Shown here one piece after another: positions 8,844-16,963 of a stretch of 64,000 bases of DNA. The stretch comes from Flammeovirga kamogawensis (GTDB lineage Bacteria > Bacteroidota > Bacteroidia > Cytophagales > Flammeovirgaceae). The notes beneath the pieces were generated by a model, which worked only from the letters and a program-made list of their open reading frames with translations, did not search any database and had not been told where the DNA came from. A program made the translations under genes and the position numbers. Location of the stretch: positions 1,860,001-1,924,000 of the forward strand of contig NZ_CP076128.1 of assembly GCF_018736065.1 (NCBI RefSeq). Direction: 5' to 3'. Each line of letters begins with the position of its first letter. Position 1 is the stretch's first letter.

Positions 8844-9747
8844 ATTGTGCTCTAGGATGAAATTCAGTAACCACTTGTTGTAAATACTCTTTATTTAAAT
8901 GGGTATAAATTTCTGTAGTTGTAATAGATTCATGCCCTAACATTTCCTGTACAGCTCGTAAATCTGCACCACCTTCTACCATATGAGAAGCAAAAGAATG
9001 TCTAAACGTATGTGGACTAATATTTTTCTTTAAACCAATTTGGGCTGCTAAACGCTTTATAATTGTAAAAATCATAACCCGAGTTAATATGGCCCCTCTT
9101 CTATTTAAAAATAATATATTTTCAGAACCTTTCTTTATTGTCCTTGTTCCTCTATCATCATTAAGGTAGTTACTTACTTGCTTCATGCCTTCTTCTCCAA
9201 TGGGCACAAACCTTTCTTTATTACCTTTACCAACCACCTTTATAAACCCTTCCTCAAAGAACAGCCCATCTAGTGTAAGATTTATTAATTCTGATACACG
9301 TAACCCACAACCATAGAGTACTTCCAAAATTGCTTGGTTTCTACGCCCCTCATAGGTTGTTAAATCAATAGCATCAATTAACTGATCTATCTCTTCAATC
9401 TCTAATGTGTCTGGTAACTTTTGAGGTAACCGAGGTGATTCTAATAATTCCACCGGATTATTTTCTGTCTGATCACTTTCGTTTAAAAATTGATAGAAAG
9501 ATTTAATACCCGATAAAATTCTTGCTTGAGACCTAGTAGATAAATGAAATTCTTGATCCAAGTATTTTATGAATAATAGGACTTCATCTTGTGTGAGTGT
9601 TTCTGGTACAATATCACTTTCTAAAAGCTCAAGGTACTCTACTAGTTTATTCACATCTCTGATGTATGCTTCTATTGTATTCTTAGACATACCTCTTTCC
9701 AGCCTAAGATACATAGCGTAATCCTTAATGGTTATTTTCCAATTCAT
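8842..9747 (-). CDS. xerD: Tyrosine site-specific recombinase XerD
   Basis: 301 aa, the usual length for XerC/XerD. The N-terminal SAM-like DNA-binding domain occupies ~1-100 and the catalytic domain ~110-295, with all active-site residues visible: R150 (GCGLRVSEL), K174 (GKGNKER), H246 and R249 (HTFRHSFASH), H272 (GHES) and nucleophile Y281. It would resolve chromosome dimers at dif with a partner Xer protein. XerD rather than XerC is chosen on overall resemblance. The start overlaps the preceding small gene by 4 nt (ATGA). No attachment sites or phage genes surround it, so this is the core recombinase and not a mobile integrase. Confidence 0.9.
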   Translation of the reverse strand: MNWKITIKDYAMYLRLERGMSKNTIEAYIRDVNKLVEYLELLESDIVPETLTQDEVLLFIKYLDQEFHLSTRSQARILSGIKSFYQFLNESDQTENNPVELLESPRLPQKLPDTLEIEEIDQLIDAIDLTTYEGRRNQAILEVLYGCGLRVSELINLTLDGLFFEEGFIKVVGKGNKERFVPIGEEGMKQVSNYLNDDRGTRTIKKGSENILFLNRRGAILTRVMIFTIIKRLAAQIGLKKNISPHTFRHSFASHMVEGGADLRAVQEMLGHESITTTEIYTHLNKEYLQQVVTEFHPRAQ

Positions 9748-10052
9748 AAATCGCCTCCATCCATTTTAGACCAACGCTCTCTCATTTTTTGCTTCTCCCA
9801 TTCTCTCCTGAGTGCTAAACGAGCTAATGCATCAGCAATATCCGTCATATTACCTTGTGCAAAAGCTTCTTTTACTAAATCTTCCTTAACATCAATACGG
9901 TACAAACCATTCATTAATTTTGATGTATCGTTACGCAGCAAATATTCAAAATACTCCGATAATTTATCTGCAGCATCTCCAAAAGTTTGAGGCTTATACG
10001 TTTCTTCTATCTCAAAACGTTCCGTTAATCTATTCCATGCTTCTAAATACAT
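9744..10052 (-). CDS. Small conserved protein coupled to xerD, unknown function
   Basis: 102 aa from the start chosen here (MYLEAWNRLTERFEIEET). An upstream ATG at 10085 exists but lies inside the terminator stem at 10072-10119, so it cannot belong to a normal mRNA for this gene. The protein is charged and mostly helical, with no signal peptide or membrane helix, and ends in an Arg/Lys-rich helix (RREWEKQKMRERWSKMDGG). The 4-nt overlap with xerD implies coupled translation. I do not recognise a family. Confidence 0.65.
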   Translation of the reverse strand: MYLEAWNRLTERFEIEETYKPQTFGDAADKLSEYFEYLLRNDTSKLMNGLYRIDVKEDLVKEAFAQGNMTDIADALARLALRREWEKQKMRERWSKMDGGDL

Positions 10053-10071
10053 ATTGAAATTTACGCTATGA

Positions 10072-10119
10072 AAAAGAAAAAACATCGACTTTTATAAAAA
10101 ATCGATGTTTTTTCTTTTC
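10072..10119 (-). terminator. Intrinsic terminator after the TrpF-like gene
   Basis: A perfect 17-bp inverted repeat (AAAAGAAAAAACATCGA and its complement) with a 13-nt loop, 15 nt beyond the stop codon of the minus-strand gene at 10134. T-rich ends are present on both strands. Confidence 0.85.
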
Positions 10120-10133
10120 GTGATAATTAATAA

Positions 10134-10736
10134 TTATGACCAATCTTCTATGGCTTCGATCACTTCTACTAATCCATCAAATGTATTTACACCAACAGCT
10201 ACTTCAGAACCACCTTTTAGGGCAATTCCTTCTGGTTTAGCTGTTTCTAGTAATGTGTTTACAGAGTCTTCGTTAAAACCTCCAGCTATAAAAACTTTAT
10301 ATTCTTCTGTTAATGAATGAATTTTATTCAGTAATTCGTCTGATAAATCTTCAGCAAATTCTAACAAGAAATAATCAACCTGATGATCTAAAAGAGACAT
10401 TTGTTGTTCTGCTTCATCAATATCAGTAACTGCAATTTTATAAATAAGTGGTTTAGTACTTTTTGATAAATCATTTATTAATGCTGCATTATCTGTAATA
10501 ACTACGTCGATAGCTTCGTAATCATCAAAGTTAATCTCAGCAGATTCATATACCTCTCCAACAAATTTAATTCCTGCTAACCATCCTGCAATTTCTTTAA
10601 ATTTATCAGGAGAAACATAACGTTTGTGAGAGGCCTCAATAGGGAAACCAATCATTTCAACGCCCATCCCTGCACAATATCTTCCATCTCCTAAATTATC
10701 AACATCAGATACGAATACACGAGTTTTTAGTGCCAT
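10134..10736 (-). CDS. TrpF-like TIM barrel lacking TrpF catalytic residues
   Basis: 200 aa from MALKTRV; a longer ATG-less extension to 10775 is unlikely. The fold signature of phosphoribosylanthranilate isomerase is visible: GMGVEMIGFPIEASHKRYVS matches the GAD-x-GF...SPRYVS segment, FIAGGFNED matches the LAGG strand, and GIALKGGSEVAVGVNTFD matches the phosphate-binding GVDVSSGVE...PGxKD region. The general-base Cys of the KICG motif is absent (TRVFVSD) and the catalytic Asp of LLDS is replaced in FLLEF. So it is probably not a tryptophan-pathway enzyme. No trp genes are nearby; real function unknown. Confidence 0.65.
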   Translation of the reverse strand: MALKTRVFVSDVDNLGDGRYCAGMGVEMIGFPIEASHKRYVSPDKFKEIAGWLAGIKFVGEVYESAEINFDDYEAIDVVITDNAALINDLSKSTKPLIYKIAVTDIDEAEQQMSLLDHQVDYFLLEFAEDLSDELLNKIHSLTEEYKVFIAGGFNEDSVNTLLETAKPEGIALKGGSEVAVGVNTFDGLVEVIEAIEDWS

Positions 10737-11025
10737 CTTATTTTTATTCTTGAGGAAAGTCCTCTTTTGTTTCAATAATTACTTTTCTACTACAAAGGTT
10801 GCAAAATAGATTGAAACCAAAAAGAGTAAAAAGTAGTTTGTCAAGTGTAGATACACAATGTATCTTTACAAAAGTAAAAAACTCTTATTTTTAGAGGGTT
10901 CTTTAAGGGTATTTTCTATAAATTATGATAAAGAAATTAAACTGCTAGTCTTAAACACCTTGTTGTTGGTTTCTTATAAGTAGATTATACTAAAATTTTA
11001 ATTACACACTCAAAATTAAAAACAC

Positions 11026-11343
11026 ATGGCAGTAATTGATGCAAACGATAGCAACTTCGAAGAGTTATTAAAGTCTAACGATAAAGTTGTTGTAAAATAT
11101 TTTGCAGGATGGTGTGGCAGCTGTAGATTATTTAAACCTAAATACAAGCGTTTAGCTAACGATGAACGTTTTGAAGGAATTGCATTTTTAGATATTGACG
11201 CAGAAGAGAGCCCAAATGCTAGAGCTTTAGCAGGAGTAAACAATTTACCTTTCTTTGCCATTTTTAAAGATGGGAAATTAGTAGAAGGTGGACCAATGTC
11301 TAAAGAAGATGCAGTTGTTGAATTAATAGAAAAATTGAAATAA
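11026..11343 (+). CDS. Thioredoxin-family protein
   Basis: 105 aa, cytoplasmic, with the active site GWCGSCRLFKP (CxxC with Gly-Ser between the cysteines rather than Gly-Pro) at ~residues 30-35 and the cis-proline in NNLPFFAIFKDG at ~75. It should act as a thiol-disulfide oxidoreductase. The altered dipeptide points to a redox potential different from classical thioredoxin. The stop overlaps the start of the next gene by one base (TAATG), so the two are translationally coupled. Confidence 0.85.
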   Translation: MAVIDANDSNFEELLKSNDKVVVKYFAGWCGSCRLFKPKYKRLANDERFEGIAFLDIDAEESPNARALAGVNNLPFFAIFKDGKLVEGGPMSKEDAVVELIEKLK

Positions 11344-11582
11344 TGAAAATACCTATTATAAAAAAACTTGTAGAGAATTACTCACTACAAGATTTACAAG
11401 CTGCAGAAGAAGCATTATCTGAAGAGCAAACTCCAGCAATAGAAATTGGAGGCGATGACGAAGGTGAGCAACTTACACATGCATTTGCTGCTGTTTGGAT
11501 AAAAGAAAAAGTTGAAGCCGGGGAAGACTTTAAAGTTGCTCTAAGAGCATATACTTCTATGGTTAGAGGATCAATTTCATAA
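11343..11582 (+). CDS. Small conserved protein coupled to thioredoxin (DUF6952-like)
   Basis: 79 aa, acidic, no signal peptide. It begins MKIPIIKKLVENYSLQDLQ and ends in a helical stretch (HAFAAVWIKEKVEAGEDFK) and MVRGSIS. The pattern recalls the small DUF6952 family that accompanies thioredoxin genes in Bacteroidota, an assignment from memory. The one-base overlap with the thioredoxin gene suggests a functional link, perhaps a substrate or accessory of the oxidoreductase. It contains no cysteine. Confidence 0.6.
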   Translation: MKIPIIKKLVENYSLQDLQAAEEALSEEQTPAIEIGGDDEGEQLTHAFAAVWIKEKVEAGEDFKVALRAYTSMVRGSIS

Positions 11583-11609
11583 TTAATCTGTGAAATTAAT
11601 TACTTACTG

Positions 11610-11655
11610 ATTGATAAAATTGTACCTTTATCAATCAGTAAGTAACAAATTTCTA
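11610..11655. repeat. Perfect 19-bp inverted repeat in the hisE leader
   Basis: TTACTTACTGATTGATAAA (11610-11628) and its exact complement at 11637-11655 flank an 8-base spacer. It lies 27 nt after the preceding stop codon and ends 11 nt before the hisE ATG. There is no T tract after it on either strand, so it is not a standard terminator. It could be an RNA hairpin controlling hisE translation, a dimeric operator, or one copy of a dispersed palindrome. Confidence 0.8.
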
Positions 11656-11666
11656 AAAAATACGAT

Positions 11667-11951
11667 ATGTCACTAAAATTTCTCGAATCGTTAGAACAAA
11701 CAATTAAAGATAGACACGATAATCCATCTGATTCTTCTTATACAAGTAGTTTGTTTGCTAAGGGCATTAATAAAGTTGCTCAAAAGGTAGGAGAAGAAGC
11801 CGTTGAAGTAGTTATTGAAGCTAAAGATGATAACGAAGAGTTATTCTTAAACGAAGCTGCTGATTTACTTTACCACTATATTGTACTATTACGTGCAAAA
11901 GGTTACAGTTTAGAAGATGTGACTAAAATTTTAGAAGAACGCCACAAGTAA
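11667..11951 (+). CDS. hisE: Phosphoribosyl-ATP pyrophosphatase
   Basis: 94 aa, the size of stand-alone HisE. It hydrolyses phosphoribosyl-ATP to phosphoribosyl-AMP in histidine biosynthesis. The MazG-like helical core is clear: KVGEEAVEVVIEAKDD (metal-binding Glu residues, EExxE) and FLNEAADLLYHYIVLL (ExxD) are family signatures. In many Bacteroidota HisE is fused to HisI; here it is separate and no other his gene is adjacent. The large inverted repeat just upstream may regulate it. Confidence 0.93.
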   Translation: MSLKFLESLEQTIKDRHDNPSDSSYTSSLFAKGINKVAQKVGEEAVEVVIEAKDDNEELFLNEAADLLYHYIVLLRAKGYSLEDVTKILEERHK

Positions 11952-12072
11952 ATTATAAAGTATGATTGTTTTTCTTTATATTAATTTTATCAAGTAATAA
12001 TTTCAAAACAATTACCTCTGATACAGATTAACTTAATACATAGAAAACATTTATACCTACCCAGTAACCATC

Positions 12073-12423
12073 ATGAAAACCTTAGAGTCATTATCATTCC
12101 AAAATATCGTGATGATAGAAGATTATCTAGAAGGTAAACTTTCTCATCTCGACAATCAGCGTTTTTTACGTAACCTTACTTTAGACGAAGAACTAAGGCA
12201 AGACTTTGATTTGGTTTTGGAGATGAGTACAGACATGGTGAGATGGTCTTTAGATAAGAAAAGAAGAGTGCGTTTAGCATTTTCAACACGCCATTATGGT
12301 ACAATAATTAACCCTACAAAAGGTAATATTGCTAAAGATTTAGTTGCCTACGGTACAGCAACAATTGCGGCTGCAGGTTTATTAGTTTTTGTAAGTGGCT
12401 TGTTTGTATTTTTTGCTTCTTAA
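12073..12423 (+). CDS. Small membrane protein with N-terminal cytoplasmic region
   Basis: 116 aa. The N-terminal ~80 residues are soluble and helical (IEDYLEGKLSHLDNQRFLRN, LDEELRQDFDLVLEMSTDMV), resembling the start of anti-sigma or zinc-finger-like membrane proteins (the D/EDYLxGxL pattern) but without cysteines. A single membrane helix follows at the C-terminus (AYGTATIAAAGLLVFVSGLFVFF), so it is a tail-anchored or N-in protein. No sigma factor gene adjoins it. Monocistronic, with a terminator directly after. Family not recognised. Confidence 0.65.
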   Translation: MKTLESLSFQNIVMIEDYLEGKLSHLDNQRFLRNLTLDEELRQDFDLVLEMSTDMVRWSLDKKRRVRLAFSTRHYGTIINPTKGNIAKDLVAYGTATIAAAGLLVFVSGLFVFFAS

Positions 12424-12441
12424 CTAAAATAGAAATACAAC

Positions 12442-12476
12442 AAAAAAGGCTACCCTCTGAAAAGGTAGCCTTTTTT
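12442..12476 (+). terminator. Intrinsic terminator
   Basis: A perfect 13-bp stem (AAAAAAGGCTACC against GGTAGCCTTTTTT) with a 9-nt loop and six T residues, 18 nt after the small membrane protein gene. Confidence 0.9.
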
Positions 12477-12645
12477 CGAAAACGAAAAATTATATATCTG
12501 ATTATTAGCGTAATGTCTTTCTTGAAGTAGAAATTGATAGCTCAACAAATCAGTATCTTAATGTTGATGTCACAAAGCTAATCAAACGAAATATAATTTA
12601 AAAGCGAAAATTCGCAAAAAGCACAGTATTTCACAAAAAGTGTCC

Positions 12646-12653
12646 TACTTTTG
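12646..12653 (+). promoter_or_regulatory. Possible -7 element upstream of the RamB-like regulator
   Basis: TACTTTTG fits TAnnTTTG exactly, in the 295-bp region between the terminator at 12442 and the regulator's start at 12772. It would give a leader of about 110 nt. No good -33 TTG is seen. Confidence 0.35.
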
Positions 12654-12771
12654 CAATTATTACCTTATTTCAAGTTTACGAGTCAGTTTTGAACTTGTAA
12701 CTTGGAAGCAGTATCTTTAGATACACACGAACAGAAATTAAGTAACCAAGTCCGCCAAAGTATATATACCA

Positions 12772-14277
12772 GTGATATTAGAAGAAAATATTCGCCTCAT
12801 TTTTGGATTAAAAGTCAGAATGCACAGACAAGAGAAAGAATTATCTTTGTCTGAATTAGCTAAAAAAGCTGAGATGTCTGTCTCTTATATAAACGAGATA
12901 GAAAAAGGAAAGAAATATCCTAAACGTAATAAAATTACAGCTCTTGCTTCTGCATTAAATGTTACTTATGATGAACTTGTTTCATTAAAGATTTCAAAAA
13001 AATTAGGTGCAATTTCAAAACTGTTAAACTCAAATATACTTCAAGAACTTCCCTTAGATGTTTTTGGCTTGGAACCTAGAAATTTGTTAGAGCTAATGTC
13101 AGATGCTCCTTCAAAACTTTCTGCTTTTATAAATACAATTGTAGAAATTTCTAGAAACTATAATTTAACTGTAGAGAATTTCTACTTTTCTGTTTTAAGG
13201 TCTTATCAAGAAATTCATGATAACTATTTTGAAGAAATTGAAATAGCTGCCAAAGAATTTAGAACAAACGTTCTTACATCAGACGAAACTTTAGAAGTAC
13301 AATTAGAACGTTATCTTAAAGGAACTTGTAATTATACAATTGATGAAGAAGAATTATCAGAACATCAAGCATTAGAAACTTTTCGTTCAATTTTAAGAAT
13401 TGGTACAGATGGAGCCCCTACTCTTCTTATCAATAAAAAATTAAATGAAAGAAGGCGTACATTCATTTATGCAAGAGAAGCGGCCTTCCAAGTACTCAAA
13501 TTATCTGAACGTTCAAATACTTATTCTTGGATGCAGGTAAAATCGTTCGACATGCTATTTAACGATTACATGGCTACTTATTTTGCTGGTGCTGTTCTTG
13601 TTCCTGAAGAAGAATTAATACAAGATATAGATGCAATAATTAATAGTAATAGCTTCTCTAGTGAGCATTTTATTGATTTAATTTTAAAACATAATACTTC
13701 TCCAGAAACATTTATGTATAGAATGATGAGTATCTTACCTAAGCATTTTGGCTTAAATAAGATCTTCTTCTTACGTCTTGATCATAAACCAGGAGAAAAC
13801 AGATATTCTTTAACAAAAGAATTGCATTTAGATGGTCTTCATAGTCCTCACGGCACTGTTTTGAGTGAACATTATTGCCGTAGATGGATATCTCTTAAAA
13901 TCTTTGAAGATTTAGTAAAAACAAGAGAAGAAGGCTCTACAAATAAATATTTATGTGATGCCCAGGTTTCTAAATATATCACCTCCGGAAAAGAGTACTT
14001 CTGTATTAGTGTAGCCCGTGCATTACCGTTAGTTGACGAAACAATTGATACAAGTATAACTATTGGCTTTTTAATGGACGACAACTTTAAACAGAAGTCT
14101 AAATTATGGCAATCTGAAAAAGTTCGTATGGAATTTGTAAACGAAACTTGTGAAAGATGTCCTTCTACAGACTGTTCTGTGAGAGCATCAGAAGCAGTTG
14201 TTTTACAAAAAGAGCAAAAAGAGAAAGAAAGAATGGTTGCTTTAGAGTCTCTTTTAGGAAAAGGTGTTGTATCTTAG
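12772..14277 (+). CDS. RamB/ScfR-like XRE-family regulator
   Basis: 501 aa from a GTG start. An XRE helix-turn-helix lies at ~10-65 (LSELAKKAEMSVSYINEIEKGKKYP cut short: SVSYINEIEKGKKYP). The middle follows the ImmA/IrrE-like layout of short-chain fatty acyl regulators, but the peptidase motif HExxH is degenerate (IYAREAAFQ), so no protease activity is expected. A C-terminal cysteine cluster CERCPSTDC (about residues 459-467) plus SVR matches the conserved end of RamB/PrpC-type regulators, a possible Fe-S or zinc site. Relatives sense carbon or acyl-CoA status. It is 33 nt upstream of the TonB receptor gene and may control that pair. Confidence 0.75.
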   Translation: MILEENIRLIFGLKVRMHRQEKELSLSELAKKAEMSVSYINEIEKGKKYPKRNKITALASALNVTYDELVSLKISKKLGAISKLLNSNILQELPLDVFGLEPRNLLELMSDAPSKLSAFINTIVEISRNYNLTVENFYFSVLRSYQEIHDNYFEEIEIAAKEFRTNVLTSDETLEVQLERYLKGTCNYTIDEEELSEHQALETFRSILRIGTDGAPTLLINKKLNERRRTFIYAREAAFQVLKLSERSNTYSWMQVKSFDMLFNDYMATYFAGAVLVPEEELIQDIDAIINSNSFSSEHFIDLILKHNTSPETFMYRMMSILPKHFGLNKIFFLRLDHKPGENRYSLTKELHLDGLHSPHGTVLSEHYCRRWISLKIFEDLVKTREEGSTNKYLCDAQVSKYITSGKEYFCISVARALPLVDETIDTSITIGFLMDDNFKQKSKLWQSEKVRMEFVNETCERCPSTDCSVRASEAVVLQKEQKEKERMVALESLLGKGVVS

Positions 14278-14310
14278 AAAAACTTTTATTTTATAGATTA
14301 AGGTGAACAT

Positions 14311-16959
14311 TTGACTGACAATTACCTAAATAAAAAATTAATATTCTCCCTGTTTTTTTTCTGTATATCGTTGCTTGGATATACTCAAGAAGAAAAACCG
14401 GATCATTATGCGTTTAATTTCAAAAACACTTCTTATCATGATGCTATTGCATTAATATCTGAGAAGTGTAGTCTGAATTTTATTTATAGTGATGATAACC
14501 TCCCTATTGTCAAAAAAGTAAATTTTGAAAGCGAAAATGCTACCGTTGACGATGTTCTAAAAACAATGTTTAAAGGGAAGTTTCTTGATTATAAAATCAT
14601 AGGATCTGATGTAATTATTGTAGTTAAAAGAATACCTCTTGATTCTAAAGAAGGTAGGTTATTAACTAGATATCCTATCAATGGATTTATTAGAGATATC
14701 ACATCTAATGAAACCGTTATTGGGGCAACTATATATTTAGAAGATCTAGAAATTGGTACTGTAAGTAACTTCGATGGATTTTATTCTATTTCCGTTCCAA
14801 AAGGAAAATATTTAATAAAAATTAAATCGCTTGGTTTTCAAGAGTTGGACACACTAATTGATGTAACAAATGCCACAAACCTTTCGGTATCTTTAGATGT
14901 TCTTAATACCAAATTAAGAGAAGTTGTTATTCTTTCTAGTAACTCAGAACTTTATGAGGGTAACTTAAAACTAAGTAATATTACTGCTGTAAGCCCTGAA
15001 GTAACCAATGAACTTCCGATGGTATTAGGACAAAGTGATATTATCAAATCATTACAATTAATGCCAGGGTTTAAAAGCCCAAACGAAGGCAGTAGTGAAT
15101 TATCTGTTAGAGGTGGTGCTACAGATCAAAATTTATTCTTAATAGATAATGTACCTATTTATAATGCTACACACAGTTTAGGTTTTTATTCTATCTTCAA
15201 CACATCAAGTATAAAAAACGTAAACACCTACAAAGGTGGTATACCCGCTCAATATGGAGGGCGTGCATCGTCTGTTGTTGATGTACATTTAAAAGAAGGA
15301 AATAGCCAACGTTTTCGAGTTTCTGGTGGTGTTGGTACTATATCTGCCAACTTAACACTAGAAGGACCTATAAAAAAGGATAAGGCCTCTTTTATTATTT
15401 CTGGCAGAAGACCTTATACAGACTTATTACAAATCGGTCAAGACAACGATATTAATACAATTCTTTTTTATGATGTAAGCTCTAAATTTAAATACCAAAT
15501 TAACCAAAACAATACTTTAACTGCTTCTTCTTATTTTAGTAGAGACCGCCTTTCATTTCAAAATATTTCATCTAGTGAATGGGGAAATAATACTGGAAAT
15601 ATATCTTGGTCATCTCTCCTATCACCAAGAACATATAGCGACTTAACATTATGGTATACAATTTACGATGTATCTAACATTGTTAACTCAGTTCCAGAAA
15701 CAAGTTATAGAACAACTTATCAGTTAAACGATTATGGTATAAAGTATGGTATTGAGCAATATTTTTCTCCATTTATTACATTAAAAGCTGGTATTGAAAC
15801 TGTTGCTCATGTTTACAATCAAGGAAGTATTACACCTTATGAAGATGTATCGATTATTACTCCAACAGAGCCTCAAAAGGTTAGAGCATTAGAATCTTCT
15901 GCTTATATGGATTATGAATGGAATATAAATAACAAATTAAAAATTGGTTTAGGAGTTAGATATTCTCGTTTTGACAATATTGAAAATGAAAGAGAATATA
16001 TTTATGATGTTGACCCCTATGAAAGCGAAGCCAAATCGATTACAAGCCAGGTAATTGATACTGTTTACAATAGCTCCATTAAATTCGATAACAATTACCA
16101 AACATTAGACCCTAGGTTATCTCTTAGTGTTGCTATGGCTAAAAATCAATCATTTCGTGTTTCTTTTGACCGAATGACTCAATATTCTCAAGAACTATCT
16201 CTATCTAATTTACCAAGTAATTCTGGTGTTTGGATTCCATCTGACAAGTATATAGCTCCTTTGATAAATAACCAGATATCTATGGGCTACTTAATAGATT
16301 TCAAAGATAAGAAGTATGATTTTTCTATAGATTCTTATTACAAAACTTCTCATAACGTTTTAGAATTTAAACCTAATGGTAGGTATGTAGTTACGGATCA
16401 AATTGAAACAGATGTAATTTCTGGAGAAGGAAGGAGCTACGGTATTGAATCAATTTTCAGGAAAAGAAAGGGGAAATTAACAGGGTCTTTAGCTTATACT
16501 TATAGTTTCTCTTTTAATATGTTTGATGACATTAATAATGCAACTTGGTATCCAACAAATCAAGATCAAAGACATGTTTTTAATGTACTTACATCGTTCC
16601 AAATTACCCCACAACTACAGTTTTCTGCAGTGTGGAATTATGCTTCTGGACGTCCATATACTGCTCCGATTGGTAAATATTATAAAGATGGATTTTTAAT
16701 TCCATTATATGGCGATAAAAATAGTTCAAGGCTTCCTAGCACGCATCATTTAGATATCTCACTTACTTTCTATCGAATGATGACCAAAGGAAAGAAAAAC
16801 GAAAGTAGTTTTAACTTCTCTATTTATAATATCTACGCTAGGAAAAATACGTATTCCTATATTTTTCGTTCCAGTCAATCAAACCCAGAAGAATTAGAAG
16901 CTGTAAAAGTCTATTTATTTAGTATCTTACCTTCGTTTAGTTATAATTTCAAATTTTAA
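14311..16959 (+). CDS. TonB-dependent receptor with STN and carboxypeptidase-like domains
   Basis: 882 aa from a TTG codon preceded by AAGGTGA; this start is needed to include the signal peptide (KKLIFSLFFFCISLLGYTQ). Domains in order: STN (~30-110, NFKNTSYHDAIALISEKCS), CarboxypepD_reg-like beta sandwich (~120-210, INGFIRDITSNETVIGATIY), plug (~225-330, LQLMPGFKSPNEGSSELSVR and GGATDQNLFLIDNVPIYNA), then a 22-strand type barrel ending YNFKF with a terminal Phe. An STN domain usually signals to a FecR/sigma pair, yet none is adjacent. It is paired with a DUF4249 lipoprotein 4 nt downstream. Substrate unknown. Confidence 0.88.
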   Translation: MTDNYLNKKLIFSLFFFCISLLGYTQEEKPDHYAFNFKNTSYHDAIALISEKCSLNFIYSDDNLPIVKKVNFESENATVDDVLKTMFKGKFLDYKIIGSDVIIVVKRIPLDSKEGRLLTRYPINGFIRDITSNETVIGATIYLEDLEIGTVSNFDGFYSISVPKGKYLIKIKSLGFQELDTLIDVTNATNLSVSLDVLNTKLREVVILSSNSELYEGNLKLSNITAVSPEVTNELPMVLGQSDIIKSLQLMPGFKSPNEGSSELSVRGGATDQNLFLIDNVPIYNATHSLGFYSIFNTSSIKNVNTYKGGIPAQYGGRASSVVDVHLKEGNSQRFRVSGGVGTISANLTLEGPIKKDKASFIISGRRPYTDLLQIGQDNDINTILFYDVSSKFKYQINQNNTLTASSYFSRDRLSFQNISSSEWGNNTGNISWSSLLSPRTYSDLTLWYTIYDVSNIVNSVPETSYRTTYQLNDYGIKYGIEQYFSPFITLKAGIETVAHVYNQGSITPYEDVSIITPTEPQKVRALESSAYMDYEWNINNKLKIGLGVRYSRFDNIENEREYIYDVDPYESEAKSITSQVIDTVYNSSIKFDNNYQTLDPRLSLSVAMAKNQSFRVSFDRMTQYSQELSLSNLPSNSGVWIPSDKYIAPLINNQISMGYLIDFKDKKYDFSIDSYYKTSHNVLEFKPNGRYVVTDQIETDVISGEGRSYGIESIFRKRKGKLTGSLAYTYSFSFNMFDDINNATWYPTNQDQRHVFNVLTSFQITPQLQFSAVWNYASGRPYTAPIGKYYKDGFLIPLYGDKNSSRLPSTHHLDISLTFYRMMTKGKKNESSFNFSIYNIYARKNTYSYIFRSSQSNPEELEAVKVYLFSILPSFSYNFKF

Positions 16960-16963
16960 GGAA

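Noticed and set aside
8842-9747. Tyrosine recombinase as an integrase of a mobile element
   Set aside because: Length, motifs and surroundings fit the core XerD; no att-like repeats, phage or conjugation genes are near.
12671-12697. CAAGTT/AACTTG inverted repeat upstream of the RamB-like gene
   Set aside because: Only six bases per arm in AT-rich DNA; could be an operator but not supportable alone.
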